The translations under genes and the position numbers were made by a program. Of a DNA stretch of 64,000 nucleotides, positions 29,375 to 39,645 are shown piece after piece; position 1 is the stretch's first letter; each line of letters opens with the position of its first letter. This DNA is from Nitrosovibrio sp. Nv4 (lineage in GTDB: Bacteria > Pseudomonadota > Alphaproteobacteria > Acetobacterales > Acetobacteraceae). The notes beneath the pieces were generated by a model. The model was not told where the DNA came from. It saw only the letters and a program-made list of their open reading frames with translations, and did not search any database. Location of the stretch: the NCBI GenBank assembly GCA_943330455.2, contig CALQHT020000001.1:16913-80912 (forward strand), in the 5' to 3' direction.

Positions 29375-30618
29375 GCGGCTCGACAGAGGCTGGCGGCAGC
29401 GCCAAATCCCGCGATCTTTCGGTTGACGAGGCTCGCGACCGCATACTGGCCGGATTGCGCCCGACATCGGCGGAGGTGGTGCCTATTGCCGGCGCCTGGA
29501 ACCGGGTGACCGCGGAACCGGTGCGGGCACGTTTGACGCAGCCGCCGGCGGATGTTTCGGCGATGGACGGCTATGGGCTGCGCGCGGCGGATGGCGGCTT
29601 GGGTGCGACCCTTACGGTGATTGGTGCGGCGCCGGCGGGGCATCCGTTTGCAGGCCAGGTTGGCTCCGGTCAAACGGTGCGGATCTTTACCGGCAGCGTG
29701 ATCCCAGACGGCGCCGATGCCGTGCTGCTGCAGGAAGATGCGACCCGGAACGGTGGCGCCCTTGTCGTGAATGAGGCGGTTACCCTGGGCCGCCATATCA
29801 GGCGTGCCGGCCAGGACTTCGCGCGGGGCGATGAAGTGATCCCAGCCGGCCGGCGTATGACCGCGCGTGATGTCGGGCTGGCCGCCGCGGCCGACCATCC
29901 CTGGGTCACCGTGCATCGGCGTCCCAGGGTGGCGATCCTGGCCACCGGCGACGAAATCGCGTTGCCCGGCGAACCCATTCCCACCGGCGGGATCGTCAGT
30001 TCCAACTCGCACGCACTGGCCGCTCTGATCCGGGCGCTGGGTGGTGAGCCGATCGTGCTGCCGGTCGCCAAGGACACGACGGAGGCGGTCGCCGCCGTTG
30101 CCGATTCGGTGCACGGGATGGACATGCTGGTCACGACCGGCGGGGCCTCCGTCGGCGATCATGACCTGGTGATTGCCGGCCTTCAAACCCGCGGACTGGT
30201 GGTGGATTTCTGGCAGATCGCCATGCGCCCGGGCAAGCCGCTGCTGTTCGGCAATCTCGGCGCGGTGCCCGTCCTCGGGTTGCCCGGGAATCCGGTGTCG
30301 GCCCTGGTCTGTGCCATCCTATTCCTGTTGCCATCAATCGCCCGCATGAGCGGGTTGCCCGCCGCACCACCCCCGGTGACCCGCGCCATCGCCGGCGCGG
30401 CATTGCGGGAAAACGACCGGCGAGCGGATCATCTGCGCTCTACCATTGCAACGGACGCGGACGGGCGGATCGTCGCCACACCGTTTCCGGTGCAGGATTC
30501 GGCGATGTTGCGGCGTCTTGCCCTGGCGGATGCGCTGATTCTGCGCCCGCCGCATGCACCCGCACTGCCGGCGGGAGCCGAGGTGCCGATCATTCGCCTC
30601 GATTCCCTCGGCCTTTAA
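29371..30618 (+). CDS. moeA: Molybdopterin molybdenumtransferase
   Basis: A 415-residue cytoplasmic enzyme inserting molybdenum into adenylated molybdopterin. It has the MoeA N-terminal domain with [15 protein letters not shown] (about 59-73), the [17 protein letters not shown] segment, and the MoCF-like domain with [13 protein letters not shown] and [10 protein letters not shown]...[12 protein letters not shown]-terminal beta domain closes the chain. It is translationally coupled to moaC and followed after 110 bases by lexA, which has its own promoter and SOS box. This order is conserved in many alphaproteobacteria. Confidence 0.95.
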   Translation: MSGSTEAGGSAKSRDLSVDEARDRILAGLRPTSAEVVPIAGAWNRVTAEPVRARLTQPPADVSAMDGYGLRAADGGLGATLTVIGAAPAGHPFAGQVGSGQTVRIFTGSVIPDGADAVLLQEDATRNGGALVVNEAVTLGRHIRRAGQDFARGDEVIPAGRRMTARDVGLAAAADHPWVTVHRRPRVAILATGDEIALPGEPIPTGGIVSSNSHALAALIRALGGEPIVLPVAKDTTEAVAAVADSVHGMDMLVTTGGASVGDHDLVIAGLQTRGLVVDFWQIAMRPGKPLLFGNLGAVPVLGLPGNPVSALVCAILFLLPSIARMSGLPAAPPPVTRAIAGAALRENDRRADHLRSTIATDADGRIVATPFPVQDSAMLRRLALADALILRPPHAPALPAGAEVPIIRLDSLGL

Positions 30619-30650
30619 GCTGGAATTTTTGGATTCCTCCACGGTTTGAC

Positions 30651-30679
30651 TTGACGGGCGATTCAGAACCAACATAGAA
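30651..30679 (+). promoter_or_regulatory. Candidate lexA promoter
   Basis: TTGACG at 30651-30656 and CATAGA/ATAGAA at 30673-30679 are spaced 16-17 bp, matching a sigma70-type promoter. The -10 element is overlapped by the second half of the SOS box, so bound LexA would block RNA polymerase. Confidence 0.5.
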
Positions 30680-30680
30680 C
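30666..30680 (+). promoter_or_regulatory. SOS box (LexA operator)
   Basis: GAAC-CAACATA-GAAC matches the alphaproteobacterial direct-repeat LexA site GAAC-N7-GAAC exactly, rather than the enterobacterial CTGT-N8-ACAG palindrome. It lies 49 bases before the lexA start codon within the candidate promoter, as expected for autoregulation. Confidence 0.88.
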
Positions 30681-30728
30681 AAGGTCGGTTTCTGATTTGT
30701 TCCGGATAAAGCCCAGGGGGGTTCCCAC

Positions 30729-31448
30729 ATGCTTACGCGCAAGCAATACGAGCTGTTGGTCTATATCGACCGTCACCTGAAGCAGACCGGTTTTTCTCCG
30801 AGCTTCGAGGAGATGAAGGAAGCCCTTCAGCTCAAGTCGAAGTCCGGTATTCACCGGTTGATTTCAGCGTTGGAGGAGCGTGGCTATCTCGGTCGCCGTC
30901 ACCACCGCGCTCGCGCGCTGGAGGTATTGAAGTTGCCGGATAACCTCATCGCGCGGGCGGAAGCTGACCTGCCGGACGATGAGGAGGCGGGTGGTTTCTC
31001 GCCCAATGTGATCAAAGGTGACTTCACGTCCCGGCTGCCAGGGGTGCGGGCGGCCGATGACGCGGTCGCGGTACAATTGCCGCTTTACGGGCGCATCGCC
31101 GCGGGTCTGCCGATCGAAGCCCTCCGCGATTCCTCCAGCCAGGTCGACGTCCCCATCAGCCTGCTCGGCAATGGCGAGCACTACGCGCTGGAAGTCGCCG
31201 GCGATTCGATGATCGAAGCTGGGATTCTCGATGGCGACACAGTCATCATCAACAAGGGCGAATCGGCTGAAAACGGCCAGATCGTCGTCGCGTTGGTCGA
31301 TGAAAATGAGGTGACGTTGAAGCGGCTGCGCCGGCGCGGCAACTCCATCGCCCTGGAACCCTGCAACGCCCGCCATGAAACCCGCATCTTCCCGGCGGAT
31401 CGGGTCAAGGTTCAGGGACGACTTGTCGCTCTGATGCGCCGGTTCTAG
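30729..31448 (+). CDS. lexA: SOS repressor LexA
   Basis: A 239-residue repressor-protease. The N-terminal winged helix-turn-helix (about 1-65, [20 protein letters not shown] then [15 protein letters not shown]) reads the SOS box upstream. The latent S24 protease domain has the cleavage bond A125-G126 (RIAAGLPIE), nucleophile S160 in AGDSM and lysine K198 in VTLKRL, so RecA-stimulated self-cleavage should be intact. It is longer than the E. coli protein (202) because of an acidic linker (about 78-115), as in alphaproteobacteria. It has its own promoter behind the trp-moa-moe operon. Confidence 0.96.
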   Translation: MLTRKQYELLVYIDRHLKQTGFSPSFEEMKEALQLKSKSGIHRLISALEERGYLGRRHHRARALEVLKLPDNLIARAEADLPDDEEAGGFSPNVIKGDFTSRLPGVRAADDAVAVQLPLYGRIAAGLPIEALRDSSSQVDVPISLLGNGEHYALEVAGDSMIEAGILDGDTVIINKGESAENGQIVVALVDENEVTLKRLRRRGNSIALEPCNARHETRIFPADRVKVQGRLVALMRRF

Positions 31449-31527
31449 AACTTAGCCGGCGTGGTCGGAGATGTAGCAGGCGCCGCCCTCGCTGGTGCCC
31501 GTTGCAACCGTAAGCCCAAGAGACCCG

Positions 31528-31707
31528 ATGTCGTCGCAGTCCGAGACCCTTGCCCCCTGGATTCGACTGCTGGTGGGCGCCGTCCTTGCGCTGCTGGGGG
31601 TGTTGGGCGGGGTTATGTTCGGCGGCCTGAACCCAGCGTTGCTGCTGGGGTGGGCCTTTGGGGTGACCATCGCGGCAGGGTTGATTTTGTTTCGCCGGCG
31701 GGGGTGA
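31528..31707 (+). CDS. Small two-helix membrane protein, unknown
   Basis: A 59-residue frame downstream of lexA encodes two hydrophobic stretches (about residues 12-33 and 36-52) with a Gly/Leu-rich first helix, then RRRG at the end. That is consistent with a small inner-membrane protein with its positive tail in the cytosol. There is no strong ribosome-binding site, and no family is recognised. It sits in the gap between lexA and a convergent chemoreceptor gene. The hydrophobic pattern without other frames explaining it favours a real gene, but short size leaves doubt. Confidence 0.45.
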   Translation: MSSQSETLAPWIRLLVGAVLALLGVLGGVMFGGLNPALLLGWAFGVTIAAGLILFRRRG

Positions 31708-31732
31708 TGACCCCCGGCCGGACGTTGCAAAG

Positions 31733-34222
31733 CTACGCCGCCTTTCGCGACGCAATGCGCTCCAGGAACGATAGCAACTGAGCCTGTGCCGCATCGTCCG
31801 CCCTGAATGCGACCCGCAATTCGTTCATGCCGGCATAGCGAACGGTAAAAGGTAAAGCGCCGTTCAGCCCGTCGATCTTGACTGAACCGGACACACCGAC
31901 CGATAGCGACGGACCGCCCTTGATCATTGCACCGCCATCGGAGATGTCGGTGATCCGCGCCTGACGGACCGCTTCGCCTGGAACGGTGATGTGGCACGCC
32001 ATGTCCACGGCGATCCGCTCCGACATTCGTCGATTGACCTCGGTCGCCGAGGTCCGCACGGTCCGCACAACCGATCGTTTCAGATCGGCCACGGCCCCGT
32101 CCAGTTCCTTGAGGTTTTCCAGCACCTGAGCGGCATGTTGCCCGGACTGCGTCGCCTGGGTCGCGACGTCGGCGTTCAGGCTGGTCATTTCGCTGGCGGC
32201 GGTCGCGGTTTCCGTGACGTTGCGTGCGATTTCCGCGGTCGCGGCGCCTTGCTCCTCCACGGCGGCGGCGATGGACCCGGCGATCGCACTGATCTCGCCG
32301 ATTCGCGTCTCGATCTGGGCAACGGCGGATACCGCCGCATTGGTGGCCGTCCGTACTTCGTTGATGCGGCGGCTGATCTCCTCGGTCGACCGTGCGGTCT
32401 GGGTGGCGAGTTGCTTGACCTCTGACGCCACCACCGCGAATCCCTTGCCGGCGTCACCCGCCCGTGCTGCTTCGATTGTCGCGTTCAGCGCCAGAAGGTT
32501 GGTCTTGGCGGCAATTTCGCCGATCATGTCGGCCACGGTTCCGATCTGGCCGACCTGTTCGGTTAGTGCCTCGATCGCATCGCGGGTCTCACTGCCGGCG
32601 GTCACGGCCTGTCCGACAATCTGACTGGACCGCGCAACCTGACCGCTGATTTCCTGGATCGAGGCCGCGAGTTCCTCTGCCGCGCTGGCGACGGTTTGGG
32701 CATTGCCGAGCGCCTGGGCGGCGGCTGCGGCGGCTGCTTGGGCGGAGGAGCCGGTCTGATCCGCCAACGCGGTCATCTGGCCGGCGGTATTTGTCATGGA
32801 TGCCGTGCTGAGGCCGATCTGTGTCAAGGCGTCTCCGGCTGATGTCTCGATCTTCTCGGCCATGTTCATCAGGGCTTGGCGCTTGGCTTCCTCGGCCTGG
32901 GCGCGTTCCTCGTCCTGTTGCAGGCGCAACCGCTCCATTTCCACGGCGTTGTCCTTGAACACCTGGACGGTGGCCGCCATCCCACCGATTTCGTCCCGGC
33001 GGTCCTGGCAGGGAACGTCGGGTTTCTCCCCGGCGGCCAGGGCGCGCATGGCGCTTGAAAGCTGGGCCAGCGGACGTGTGATGAGGGATGCGATGAACAG
33101 GCCAAGCAGAACGGCCAAAATGATGCCACCTCCAACCACGGTGCCCAGGCCGATGACCGCCTGCCTGGCGGTGGCATGCGCGGTTCGTTCGGCTTCCAGT
33201 TCCAGCTTTTCCGCCGCGGCGCCTGCCTGCGCCAAGGCCGTGCGATAGGTCGCCTCGCTCGTCGCGATGATACGTTGGGCCGCGTCGTAGGCAGCGGATG
33301 CCGCAATGGCGTCGCGCCGAGCGGCGAAGATGCCATCCTTACCGTCCAAGGTGGCTTGGATGATGGTCAGCCCCTGGCGCGCCGCGGCCATCTTCGCTTT
33401 GGCTTCCTCGCTGCGCAGACGGCTGGCCAGGCGCTGGAGTGCATTCCCGCCAGTCCGGATGGTGCGCTGCGCGTCCTGCTCCAACGGCGCGATGGCGTCC
33501 AGACTGGTGGCCGCGCGGGCGGTCTTTGCCAGTTCTTCCAGTTTGGCCAGGTCTCGCATCAGGCGGTAGGCGCCCTGCAAGGCGGGAAATGTTTCGTTCA
33601 TCGATTCGGCGATCATGTCGCCCAGCGAGTCGACCGTCGCTTTGCCGGCCTGGACGTTCATCTTCGCGGAGTCCTCGACGGCGACCATACGCTGTTCCAG
33701 ATCGGCCGCGAGTTCCTGCAGTTGCTTTTGCAGCGCTGTTTTTGCCTGCTCGAAGCGTTCCAGGCGCTGTTCGGCCTGGCGTATCGCGGTGGAGCGGCGC
33801 TCGCTTTGATCGATCGCGCTTTCAATGCCCTTAAAGAGGTCCGCCTGCGCGACGGCGGTCGACGCGAGGTCCAGGCCGCTGCCCGATGCGTCAGCCAACA
33901 CCCGCAGTCGATCCAGGCCCGCTCGGCCTTGCTTCGTATACTCGGCCAGTTGCGCCCGCAGGACGGCGGGATCGGCCAGTTCGGACGCCTGTGGCGCTGC
34001 CTTGCGCACCAATTCGGCATTCAACGCCAGGTCCTGACTCTGCCGCAGTAATGGCAGAGCGACCTCGGCAAGGGCGGTTACACCCTTGCCGATCTGGTCG
34101 ACAAACCAAAGGCCGGCCCCGCCCGTGACCCCAATCAGGGTCGCGAGCGAGAGAAACGCCACTACGAGGCGGCCCCGTATTCCCATGCCACGACGCATTT
34201 TCGCTTCGGTCTTGCCGGCCAT
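31733..34222 (-). CDS. Methyl-accepting chemotaxis protein with C-terminal PilZ domain
   Basis: An 829-residue chemoreceptor. A membrane helix (about 17-38) precedes a long helical periplasmic sensor (about 40-350), a second helix follows (about 354-380), then HAMP and the coiled-coil signalling domain with the tip [20 protein letters not shown]. After that comes a PilZ domain (about 730-829) with both cyclic-di-GMP motifs: RMSER (RxxxR) and DISDGG (DxSxxG). PilZ at the end of an MCP would let c-di-GMP tune taxis. No CheW/CheA genes are adjacent. AAGGGAGA about 9 bases before the ATG supports the start. Confidence 0.92.
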   Translation of the reverse strand: MAGKTEAKMRRGMGIRGRLVVAFLSLATLIGVTGGAGLWFVDQIGKGVTALAEVALPLLRQSQDLALNAELVRKAAPQASELADPAVLRAQLAEYTKQGRAGLDRLRVLADASGSGLDLASTAVAQADLFKGIESAIDQSERRSTAIRQAEQRLERFEQAKTALQKQLQELAADLEQRMVAVEDSAKMNVQAGKATVDSLGDMIAESMNETFPALQGAYRLMRDLAKLEELAKTARAATSLDAIAPLEQDAQRTIRTGGNALQRLASRLRSEEAKAKMAAARQGLTIIQATLDGKDGIFAARRDAIAASAAYDAAQRIIATSEATYRTALAQAGAAAEKLELEAERTAHATARQAVIGLGTVVGGGIILAVLLGLFIASLITRPLAQLSSAMRALAAGEKPDVPCQDRRDEIGGMAATVQVFKDNAVEMERLRLQQDEERAQAEEAKRQALMNMAEKIETSAGDALTQIGLSTASMTNTAGQMTALADQTGSSAQAAAAAAAQALGNAQTVASAAEELAASIQEISGQVARSSQIVGQAVTAGSETRDAIEALTEQVGQIGTVADMIGEIAAKTNLLALNATIEAARAGDAGKGFAVVASEVKQLATQTARSTEEISRRINEVRTATNAAVSAVAQIETRIGEISAIAGSIAAAVEEQGAATAEIARNVTETATAASEMTSLNADVATQATQSGQHAAQVLENLKELDGAVADLKRSVVRTVRTSATEVNRRMSERIAVDMACHITVPGEAVRQARITDISDGGAMIKGGPSLSVGVSGSVKIDGLNGALPFTVRYAGMNELRVAFRADDAAQAQLLSFLERIASRKAA

Positions 34223-34253
34223 TACACCATCTCCCTTGCGCTATCGACCTGGA

Positions 34254-35210
34254 TCAGGACCCAGCGCCACCCGGGGTCGGACGGAACACCTGAACGCGGT
34301 TGTTGGCGGTGTCGGCGACGTAGATGTGGCCAGTCTTCTTGTCGACGATGATGCCGTGCAGGTTGCCGAACTCGCCGTTGCCGGAGCCCTTCTTGCCCCA
34401 CATCGCCAGGAACTTGCCTTCCTTGTCGAAGACCTGGACCCGGTCGTTACCGATTTCCGTGACGTAGATGCGGTCCTGCGCATCGATGGCCACGCCGGCC
34501 GGAGCCTTGAACTCGCCCTTGTCGTCGCCGGTCTTGCCCCAGCCGAATAGCAGTTTGCCGTCCGCGCTGAACACCTGCATGCGGTCGTTCTTCAGGTCGC
34601 TGACATACAGACGTCCGTCGGAAGCAAAGCGCGCGGCCTCGGGGTTGTTCATCTTGCCGGGCTCGGTGCCCAGGCCGCCGAACAGGTAAAGGAACTTGCC
34701 GTTCAGGTCGAAGACGTTGACGCGATGGTTGCCGGCTTCCGGCATGAACAGCTTGCCGTCGCGGATGTCCATGAACTCCGACTTGATATTCTGGCCGGGA
34801 GCGGTGCCGTATTCGCTGAACGTCGACAGCCATTTGTAGCTGGCGTCGTATTTCTTCACGAAGCCGGTGTTGTAGTCGGCGACGAAGATATTGCCGGCGG
34901 GATCGACCGCGATGCCTTCCGGCTTGTCCAGATGCTGGTCGTCGTCGCCCTTGCCGCCGAAGCGGGTGATGAACTTGCCGCTGGCGGGATCGAAAACCTG
35001 CACCCAGGCATGAAACGCGTCGGTGGCCAGCAGTTTGCCGTCCTTCGTCCAGGCGAAGTCCTCGACATATTTGAACTGACCCTCGCCCGTGCCTTCCGTG
35101 CCGATGTTCAACACATGTTCGAATTTCAACCCGTCGGCGCGGGCCGGCGCGGGCGACAGGAGAAGACCGCCGGCGAACAACGCCGCCGCGGCGAGAAGCA
35201 TCGATTTCAT
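34254..35210 (-). CDS. Exported NHL-repeat six-bladed beta-propeller protein
   Basis: A 318-residue periplasmic protein: signal peptide to about residue 25 (ALFAGGLLLSPAPARA), then about six NHL-type blades. Each blade has a pattern such as DxxGxIYVxDxxNxRVQVF, seen at VAVDPAGNIFVADYNTGFVKKYD, IDAQDRIYVTEIGNDRVQVFD and VDKKTGHIYVADTANNRVQVF-like segments. The domain could be a ligand-binding scaffold or an SMP-30/lactonase-like enzyme; active-site residues cannot be identified with certainty. It is the nearest gene behind the chemoreceptor on the same strand (31-base gap), so a shared transcript is possible. Confidence 0.87.
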   Translation of the reverse strand: MKSMLLAAAALFAGGLLLSPAPARADGLKFEHVLNIGTEGTGEGQFKYVEDFAWTKDGKLLATDAFHAWVQVFDPASGKFITRFGGKGDDDQHLDKPEGIAVDPAGNIFVADYNTGFVKKYDASYKWLSTFSEYGTAPGQNIKSEFMDIRDGKLFMPEAGNHRVNVFDLNGKFLYLFGGLGTEPGKMNNPEAARFASDGRLYVSDLKNDRMQVFSADGKLLFGWGKTGDDKGEFKAPAGVAIDAQDRIYVTEIGNDRVQVFDKEGKFLAMWGKKGSGNGEFGNLHGIIVDKKTGHIYVADTANNRVQVFRPTPGGAGS

Positions 35211-35333
35211 ATAAGCACCCTCATGACCGTTACGGGTGATGAGGGTCGCTGAAATGGGTAAAGAATGGCTTAATATCGTCGCGGCGGCCGCGGGCTTTGT
35301 TCAGATTGCGTTAGTATTCCGTGCCGTCCCGCG

Positions 35334-36932
35334 TTACCGATCCAGCCAGACCGCCTCGAACCGAGGGCTGTTATAAACGCTGTTCACCATGGGGGTGTAC
35401 CCCTTCAGATAGGGGTGCCAGCAGGTCGCGGCCGGGTAATGGTAAAGGATGGGCCGAGCCATGTCCTGTTGCAGCTTGCGGTCGATGTCCCAGACGAGCT
35501 TTTTGCGGGTCTCGACGTTGGTTTCCTGGGATTGCCGGTCGAACAAGGGCTCCAGGTCGCGGTTGCAGTACTGGGTGAAATTGCGTGCCGATCCGCAGGC
35601 GTAGTTCTCGTAGAAATTCTGATCGGGGTCGTCGACCGCGCCGCAGGTGATGTTCGGCCCGATCGCATAGTCCTTCCGCGCGATTTTCGGGAACCAACTG
35701 GCCGTATCCACCGGCTCCAGCTCGGCGTCGATATAGATATGCTTCAGCGCGTCGACCAGCAGGATGCCGGGGTCGCGGTGGGTCGGGATATTGCGGGCCG
35801 AGACCTTCAGCTTCAGACGTTTGTCGGGTCCGTAACCCAGGGACGCCATGATTTTCCGGGCCTCGGCACGGTTCGCCTCCGGGTCCGGTCCGTAGCCCGG
35901 CAAATCTTCCAGCATGGCGGTCGGCATGCCCCACACACCTTCCGGCGGGGGTTGCATGGAGCCACCGATGGTGCCCTTGCCCTCGGTCAGGATGTCGATG
36001 AACGTCTGGCGGTCCAGGGTCAGGGCCAGGGCGCGCCGCATCTCCGGGTTGTCGAACGGCGCACGTTCCCGGTTCACGATGACGTTCACCGCGCAGTTGT
36101 TCGGCACCAGTTTGCAGACCGCCTGCGGGGCCTGTTCCTGCAGGCCTTTCAGCAGCGGGACCGTGACCTCGTTGGGGAAAGTCATGTCGAACTTGCCGGT
36201 CACGAAGGCCAGCATTGCGGTGGAGCGGTTGGTGATGATGGTATATTCGACGCTGTCCAGATACGGCCGGCCGGGCTTCCAGTAGTCGGTGTTACGGGTC
36301 AGCTTGATCGACTCGTTCTGCTTGAATTCCACGAACTTGAACGGGCCGGAGCCGATCGGGTGGGTGCGCATGTCGCGCGGGGCAACATGGCACGGATAGA
36401 TGGCGGAATAGCCGGACGCGAGCAGGGCCAGCAGTGCGGGTTGCGGACGACCGAGTTGGAAGGTGATCTCGAAGTCGCCGTTGGGGATGACGTCTTTCAG
36501 GTTGTGGTACCAACCCCCGCGCAGATTGTTCCGCAACGGCACGGCCGCCTTGCCCATCAGCAGGTCCCAGGTGCATTTCACATCCTTGGACGTGAAGGGC
36601 TTGCCATCGTGCCATTTGACCCCTTCGCGCAGTTTGAAGGTCAGGGCGGTGTTGTCCGCGCTCCACGACCACGACGTAGCGAGTTCGGGCTGGATGGTTT
36701 CGATGCTGTTGCGGGGCTGCTCCTGGTCGTAGAGCACCAGGTTGTTGAACATGGCCATGAACGGGGTGGTGACCGAGTTGCTGGATTCCTCCAGGATCGA
36801 CGGGCTGCCCGGGCTGTCGCGGTGATACAGTTTCAGGATTCCGCCCGGCTTCGGGTCCGCGGCGATCCCCGCGGTCGACAGGGTCAGGACGGTCGCGGCC
36901 GCCAGCAGGCACCGCTGTAGAAATCTGGACAT
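35334..36932 (-). CDS. Family 5 solute-binding protein of ABC transporter (peptide/nickel type)
   Basis: A 532-residue periplasmic binding protein with a signal peptide ending near AGIA (residue about 24). The SBP_bac_5 hallmark EGVKWHDGKPFTSKDV (about 90-105) and the following domain organisation match oligopeptide/dipeptide and similar binders. ATG 36932 follows GGGGGAGAG. No permease or ATPase genes are next to it, so it is an orphan that must use membrane components encoded elsewhere. It is divergent from the TauD-type dioxygenase gene. The ligand is not predictable; such proteins bind peptides, opines, glutathione or metal chelates. Confidence 0.9.
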   Translation of the reverse strand: MSRFLQRCLLAAATVLTLSTAGIAADPKPGGILKLYHRDSPGSPSILEESSNSVTTPFMAMFNNLVLYDQEQPRNSIETIQPELATSWSWSADNTALTFKLREGVKWHDGKPFTSKDVKCTWDLLMGKAAVPLRNNLRGGWYHNLKDVIPNGDFEITFQLGRPQPALLALLASGYSAIYPCHVAPRDMRTHPIGSGPFKFVEFKQNESIKLTRNTDYWKPGRPYLDSVEYTIITNRSTAMLAFVTGKFDMTFPNEVTVPLLKGLQEQAPQAVCKLVPNNCAVNVIVNRERAPFDNPEMRRALALTLDRQTFIDILTEGKGTIGGSMQPPPEGVWGMPTAMLEDLPGYGPDPEANRAEARKIMASLGYGPDKRLKLKVSARNIPTHRDPGILLVDALKHIYIDAELEPVDTASWFPKIARKDYAIGPNITCGAVDDPDQNFYENYACGSARNFTQYCNRDLEPLFDRQSQETNVETRKKLVWDIDRKLQQDMARPILYHYPAATCWHPYLKGYTPMVNSVYNSPRFEAVWLDR

Positions 36933-37225
36933 TGTGGTCTCTCCCCCGTCGCATGATGTCGGTGGTTTCGGTCGGAGGTTTCCTGGGTCCGCCGGCCGGT
37001 CCACGTGACGCTGTTTCGGTGCGGGAAGTGTCCGACGTTTGCCGGAAGGCGTCCAGAGGCGCGGAGGGGCAGGCCGAGGGGACGGGCGGGATTTGACTCG
37101 CGCGCAAGACCGGGATCAGTCTGGCGGAACAAGAGCGGATCGGCGCCGACCCGAGTGACCCGATGCGCGCAAACATACCTTGCTCATGACGGGTCCGGTT
37201 CATGAGCGTCGGAGGAGAGCCGCCC

Positions 37226-38125
37226 ATGAGCATCACCTTCACCCCCTTGCATCCCGTGATCGCGGCCGAGTGCCATGGCGCGGATATCGCCAAGCCCCTG
37301 ACAGCCCAACAGGCGGCGGCGATCGATGCGGGCATGGACAAATATGCGGTGCTGGTGTTTCGCCAGGGGACGCCGCTGACGACCGAACAGCAGGTCGCCT
37401 TTACGAAGAATTTCGGCGACCTGGAGCCACCTTATCGCCAAATCCATGCCGCCGAGGGCGTGCGGCTGAAGGACCCGGCGCTGTCCGATATCTCCAACCT
37501 GGGTCCGGACGGACGGGTGCTGGAACGCGATGACCGCAAGCGGCTGTTTGGGCTGGGCAACCAGCTTTGGCACAGCGACAGCAGCTATAAGGTGGTCCCG
37601 GCTCGCTACTCGCTGTTATGTGGGCATGTCATTCCGCCGGAGGGCGGCAACACTCAGTTGGCCGACATGCGGGCCGCCTATGACATGCTGGACGCGGCCA
37701 CCAAGGCCATGATCGAGGATCTGATCTGCGAGCATTCGCGGATTTTCTCCAAGGGCGCGCTGGGCTTCACTTTCACCGACCAGGAAGTGCAGGCGTTCGC
37801 GCCGGTGCGGCAGCGGTTGGTGCGGACGCATCGGAAGACCGGACGCAAGTCGTTGTATCTGTCGTCTCATGCCGGGCGCATCCTTGGCTGGCCGATCCCC
37901 GAGGCTCAGATGTTGTTGCGGGAATTGACCGAGCACGCGACGCAACGGGAGTTTGTCTATACCCATAAGTGGCAGGTCGGTGACCTCGTTGTCTGGGACA
38001 ACCGCGCCACGATGCACCGTGCTCGCCCGTACAACGACACGAAGTATCCGCGGGATTTGCGGCGTACCACGTTGACCGACGGGGTGCCGACGGTCGAACA
38101 GGCGATGGCGGAAGCGGCGGAGTGA
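37226..38125 (+). CDS. TauD/TfdA-type Fe(II)/2-oxoglutarate dioxygenase
   Basis: A 299-residue dioxygenase with the iron facial triad H116-x-D118 (LWHSDSS) and distal H264 (NRATMHRARPY), followed by the 2-oxoglutarate-binding arginine in PRDLRRTTL. Family members release sulfite from taurine or degrade aryloxy acids and other carboxylated substrates; HSDSS and the closing RRTTL are closer to the TfdA/AlkS-like branch. The start at 37226 follows GGAGGAG. It is divergent from the solute-binding protein gene and sits beside flavin monooxygenases, in keeping with organic-compound scavenging. Substrate inferred only by neighbourhood. Confidence 0.9.
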   Translation: MSITFTPLHPVIAAECHGADIAKPLTAQQAAAIDAGMDKYAVLVFRQGTPLTTEQQVAFTKNFGDLEPPYRQIHAAEGVRLKDPALSDISNLGPDGRVLERDDRKRLFGLGNQLWHSDSSYKVVPARYSLLCGHVIPPEGGNTQLADMRAAYDMLDAATKAMIEDLICEHSRIFSKGALGFTFTDQEVQAFAPVRQRLVRTHRKTGRKSLYLSSHAGRILGWPIPEAQMLLRELTEHATQREFVYTHKWQVGDLVVWDNRATMHRARPYNDTKYPRDLRRTTLTDGVPTVEQAMAEAAE

Positions 38126-38139
38126 TCTGACCGGGGGCG

Positions 38140-38505
38140 TTACGGCACGCGGGTCGCCTGTCGCACCAGCATCCTCCAGGTGCCGGCTTGGCGCACCCAG
38201 ACCAGGGTGGTGAGCAAGGTCACGGGTGGGTGGGGACGTCCGCGCTCGCCACCCATGAAGTCGAGCGTCGTATAGACGGATGCCATGTCGCCTGAGACGT
38301 GGACGGATTCCGAGATAGGCCGCACACGCTCATACTCGTAAAGACCGTCGCGAACCCCATCCAGGAACTGGCGTTTGGTTTCCGCCAGTCCGGTTGAATG
38401 AACGTAGACGACGTCATCGGCCAGAAGACCATCCAGCGCGGCCAGATCATGGGCCAGCATCGCGCTGTATAAAGCGCGCACCGCGGCTTCGACGGACGCG
38501 GTCAT
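38140..38505 (-). CDS. SnoaL/NTF2-like protein
   Basis: A 121-residue cone-shaped alpha+beta protein of the nuclear transport factor 2/SnoaL superfamily (DUF4440-like): helix AAVRALYSAMLAHDLAALDGLLADDVVYVHSTG, then beta strands ending in TWRMLVRQATRVP. Such proteins are small isomerases, hydratases or binding proteins. Its ATG overlaps the stop of the upstream MetX-like gene by four bases, so it is translated with that hydrolase. No active-site residue can be assigned. Confidence 0.82.
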   Translation of the reverse strand: MTASVEAAVRALYSAMLAHDLAALDGLLADDVVYVHSTGLAETKRQFLDGVRDGLYEYERVRPISESVHVSGDMASVYTTLDFMGGERGRPHPPVTLLTTLVWVRQAGTWRMLVRQATRVP

Positions 38506-39536
38506 GCCGCTGACTCCAACCGGCGGATAAAGTCTCGCAGCGCCGGCGCCCATTTCTCGGCGTCCGCGCCCGAGGCCAGGTGGCCGTGATCGCTGTCCAG
38601 GGGGAAATAGGTGGCGTCGACCCCGGCGGCTCGGAGTCCGTCGATCACGCCTGGTGCCAGGGAAGGGGGGAACAGGGCGTCCGTGCGGGACAGCACATAC
38701 AGCACCGGCACCCGGATCTTCTTGTAGTCCTTGGTGATGTCGTAGGTCTCCATCGCTCGTCCCAGGATGAAGAGGGAGTTCGCGTCGAACACATCCGCCC
38801 AGGCAGCGGCGATCCGGCGCAGTTCGGCGTCTCGCGCATCCTTCTCAGGGAAAGCGGCGGCCAGACTGTCCGCCATGCCATAGCGGGTCAGGGTATCGAC
38901 CCGGAGATTGGTCATCGTCTCCTTGACGCCGCCGTTCTCGTAGTAGTCGCCGTTGTTCCAGTTGGGGTCTGGCCCGAACCATTTCATCAATCCCGCGACC
39001 CGATCCGATGTCGGCGGCAATGGAGACGTGACCACCGGCACGATCCCATCCATGAAGTCGGGGAACGTGACGCCCCATTGGAACGCCTGGAACCCGCCAT
39101 AGGACGGGCCGACCACCGCGCGCAGATGCACCACCCCCAGATGCTGCAGCAACCGGTGCTGCGCCGTTACGATATCGGCGACGGTAATCGCCGGAAACCT
39201 CGACCCATATGGCTTGCCGGTGCGCGGATCGATCGAGGCCGCGTTGGTCGATCCATAACTGGACCCCAACATATTGGAGCACACGACGAAATACCGATCC
39301 GTATCGATCGGCGCGCCTGGCCCGACCAGGGTGCTCCACGCGCCTTCGGAGGAGCCAGAGCCGGATTCGATCATCCGATGACTGCTGGTATAGCCATGCG
39401 TGACCAGGATCGCGTTGCGCCCGGTCGCGTCGAGCTTGCCGCGCGTGACATAGGCCAAGGTGACCTCGGGCAGGACGGCACCGTTGCTCAGCGGGAAGTC
39501 CTTGATCGTGTATGTCGCGTGCGTTGCGTCGCTCAT
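38502..39536 (-). CDS. MetX-like alpha/beta-hydrolase (homoserine O-acetyltransferase family)
   Basis: A 344-residue hydrolase-fold enzyme. GGFQAFQWGV after nucleophile motif VGPSYGG (G-x-S-x-G), the acid VLSRTDALFPP, and the histidine DSDHGHLAS make a complete catalytic triad. MetX-type length and the early TLAYVTRGKLDATGRNAILVTHGY fit the homoserine acetyltransferase family, but whether the acceptor is homoserine is uncertain: relatives act on other esters. ATG 39536 follows GGGAG; the frame continues upstream without similarity. It is divergent from the LLM gene at 39646 and coupled to the SnoaL-like gene. Confidence 0.87.
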   Translation of the reverse strand: MSDATHATYTIKDFPLSNGAVLPEVTLAYVTRGKLDATGRNAILVTHGYTSSHRMIESGSGSSEGAWSTLVGPGAPIDTDRYFVVCSNMLGSSYGSTNAASIDPRTGKPYGSRFPAITVADIVTAQHRLLQHLGVVHLRAVVGPSYGGFQAFQWGVTFPDFMDGIVPVVTSPLPPTSDRVAGLMKWFGPDPNWNNGDYYENGGVKETMTNLRVDTLTRYGMADSLAAAFPEKDARDAELRRIAAAWADVFDANSLFILGRAMETYDITKDYKKIRVPVLYVLSRTDALFPPSLAPGVIDGLRAAGVDATYFPLDSDHGHLASGADAEKWAPALRDFIRRLESAA

Positions 39537-39645
39537 GGTCGTCTCCCGGGCTTGTTCGTTTGCTGGTCCCAGGTTGCCACCCTGCCCGGGATCATGCCAG
39601 GGAATGTACCAGTCGGCACGATCCGCGACACAGGAGAGGTTCAGG

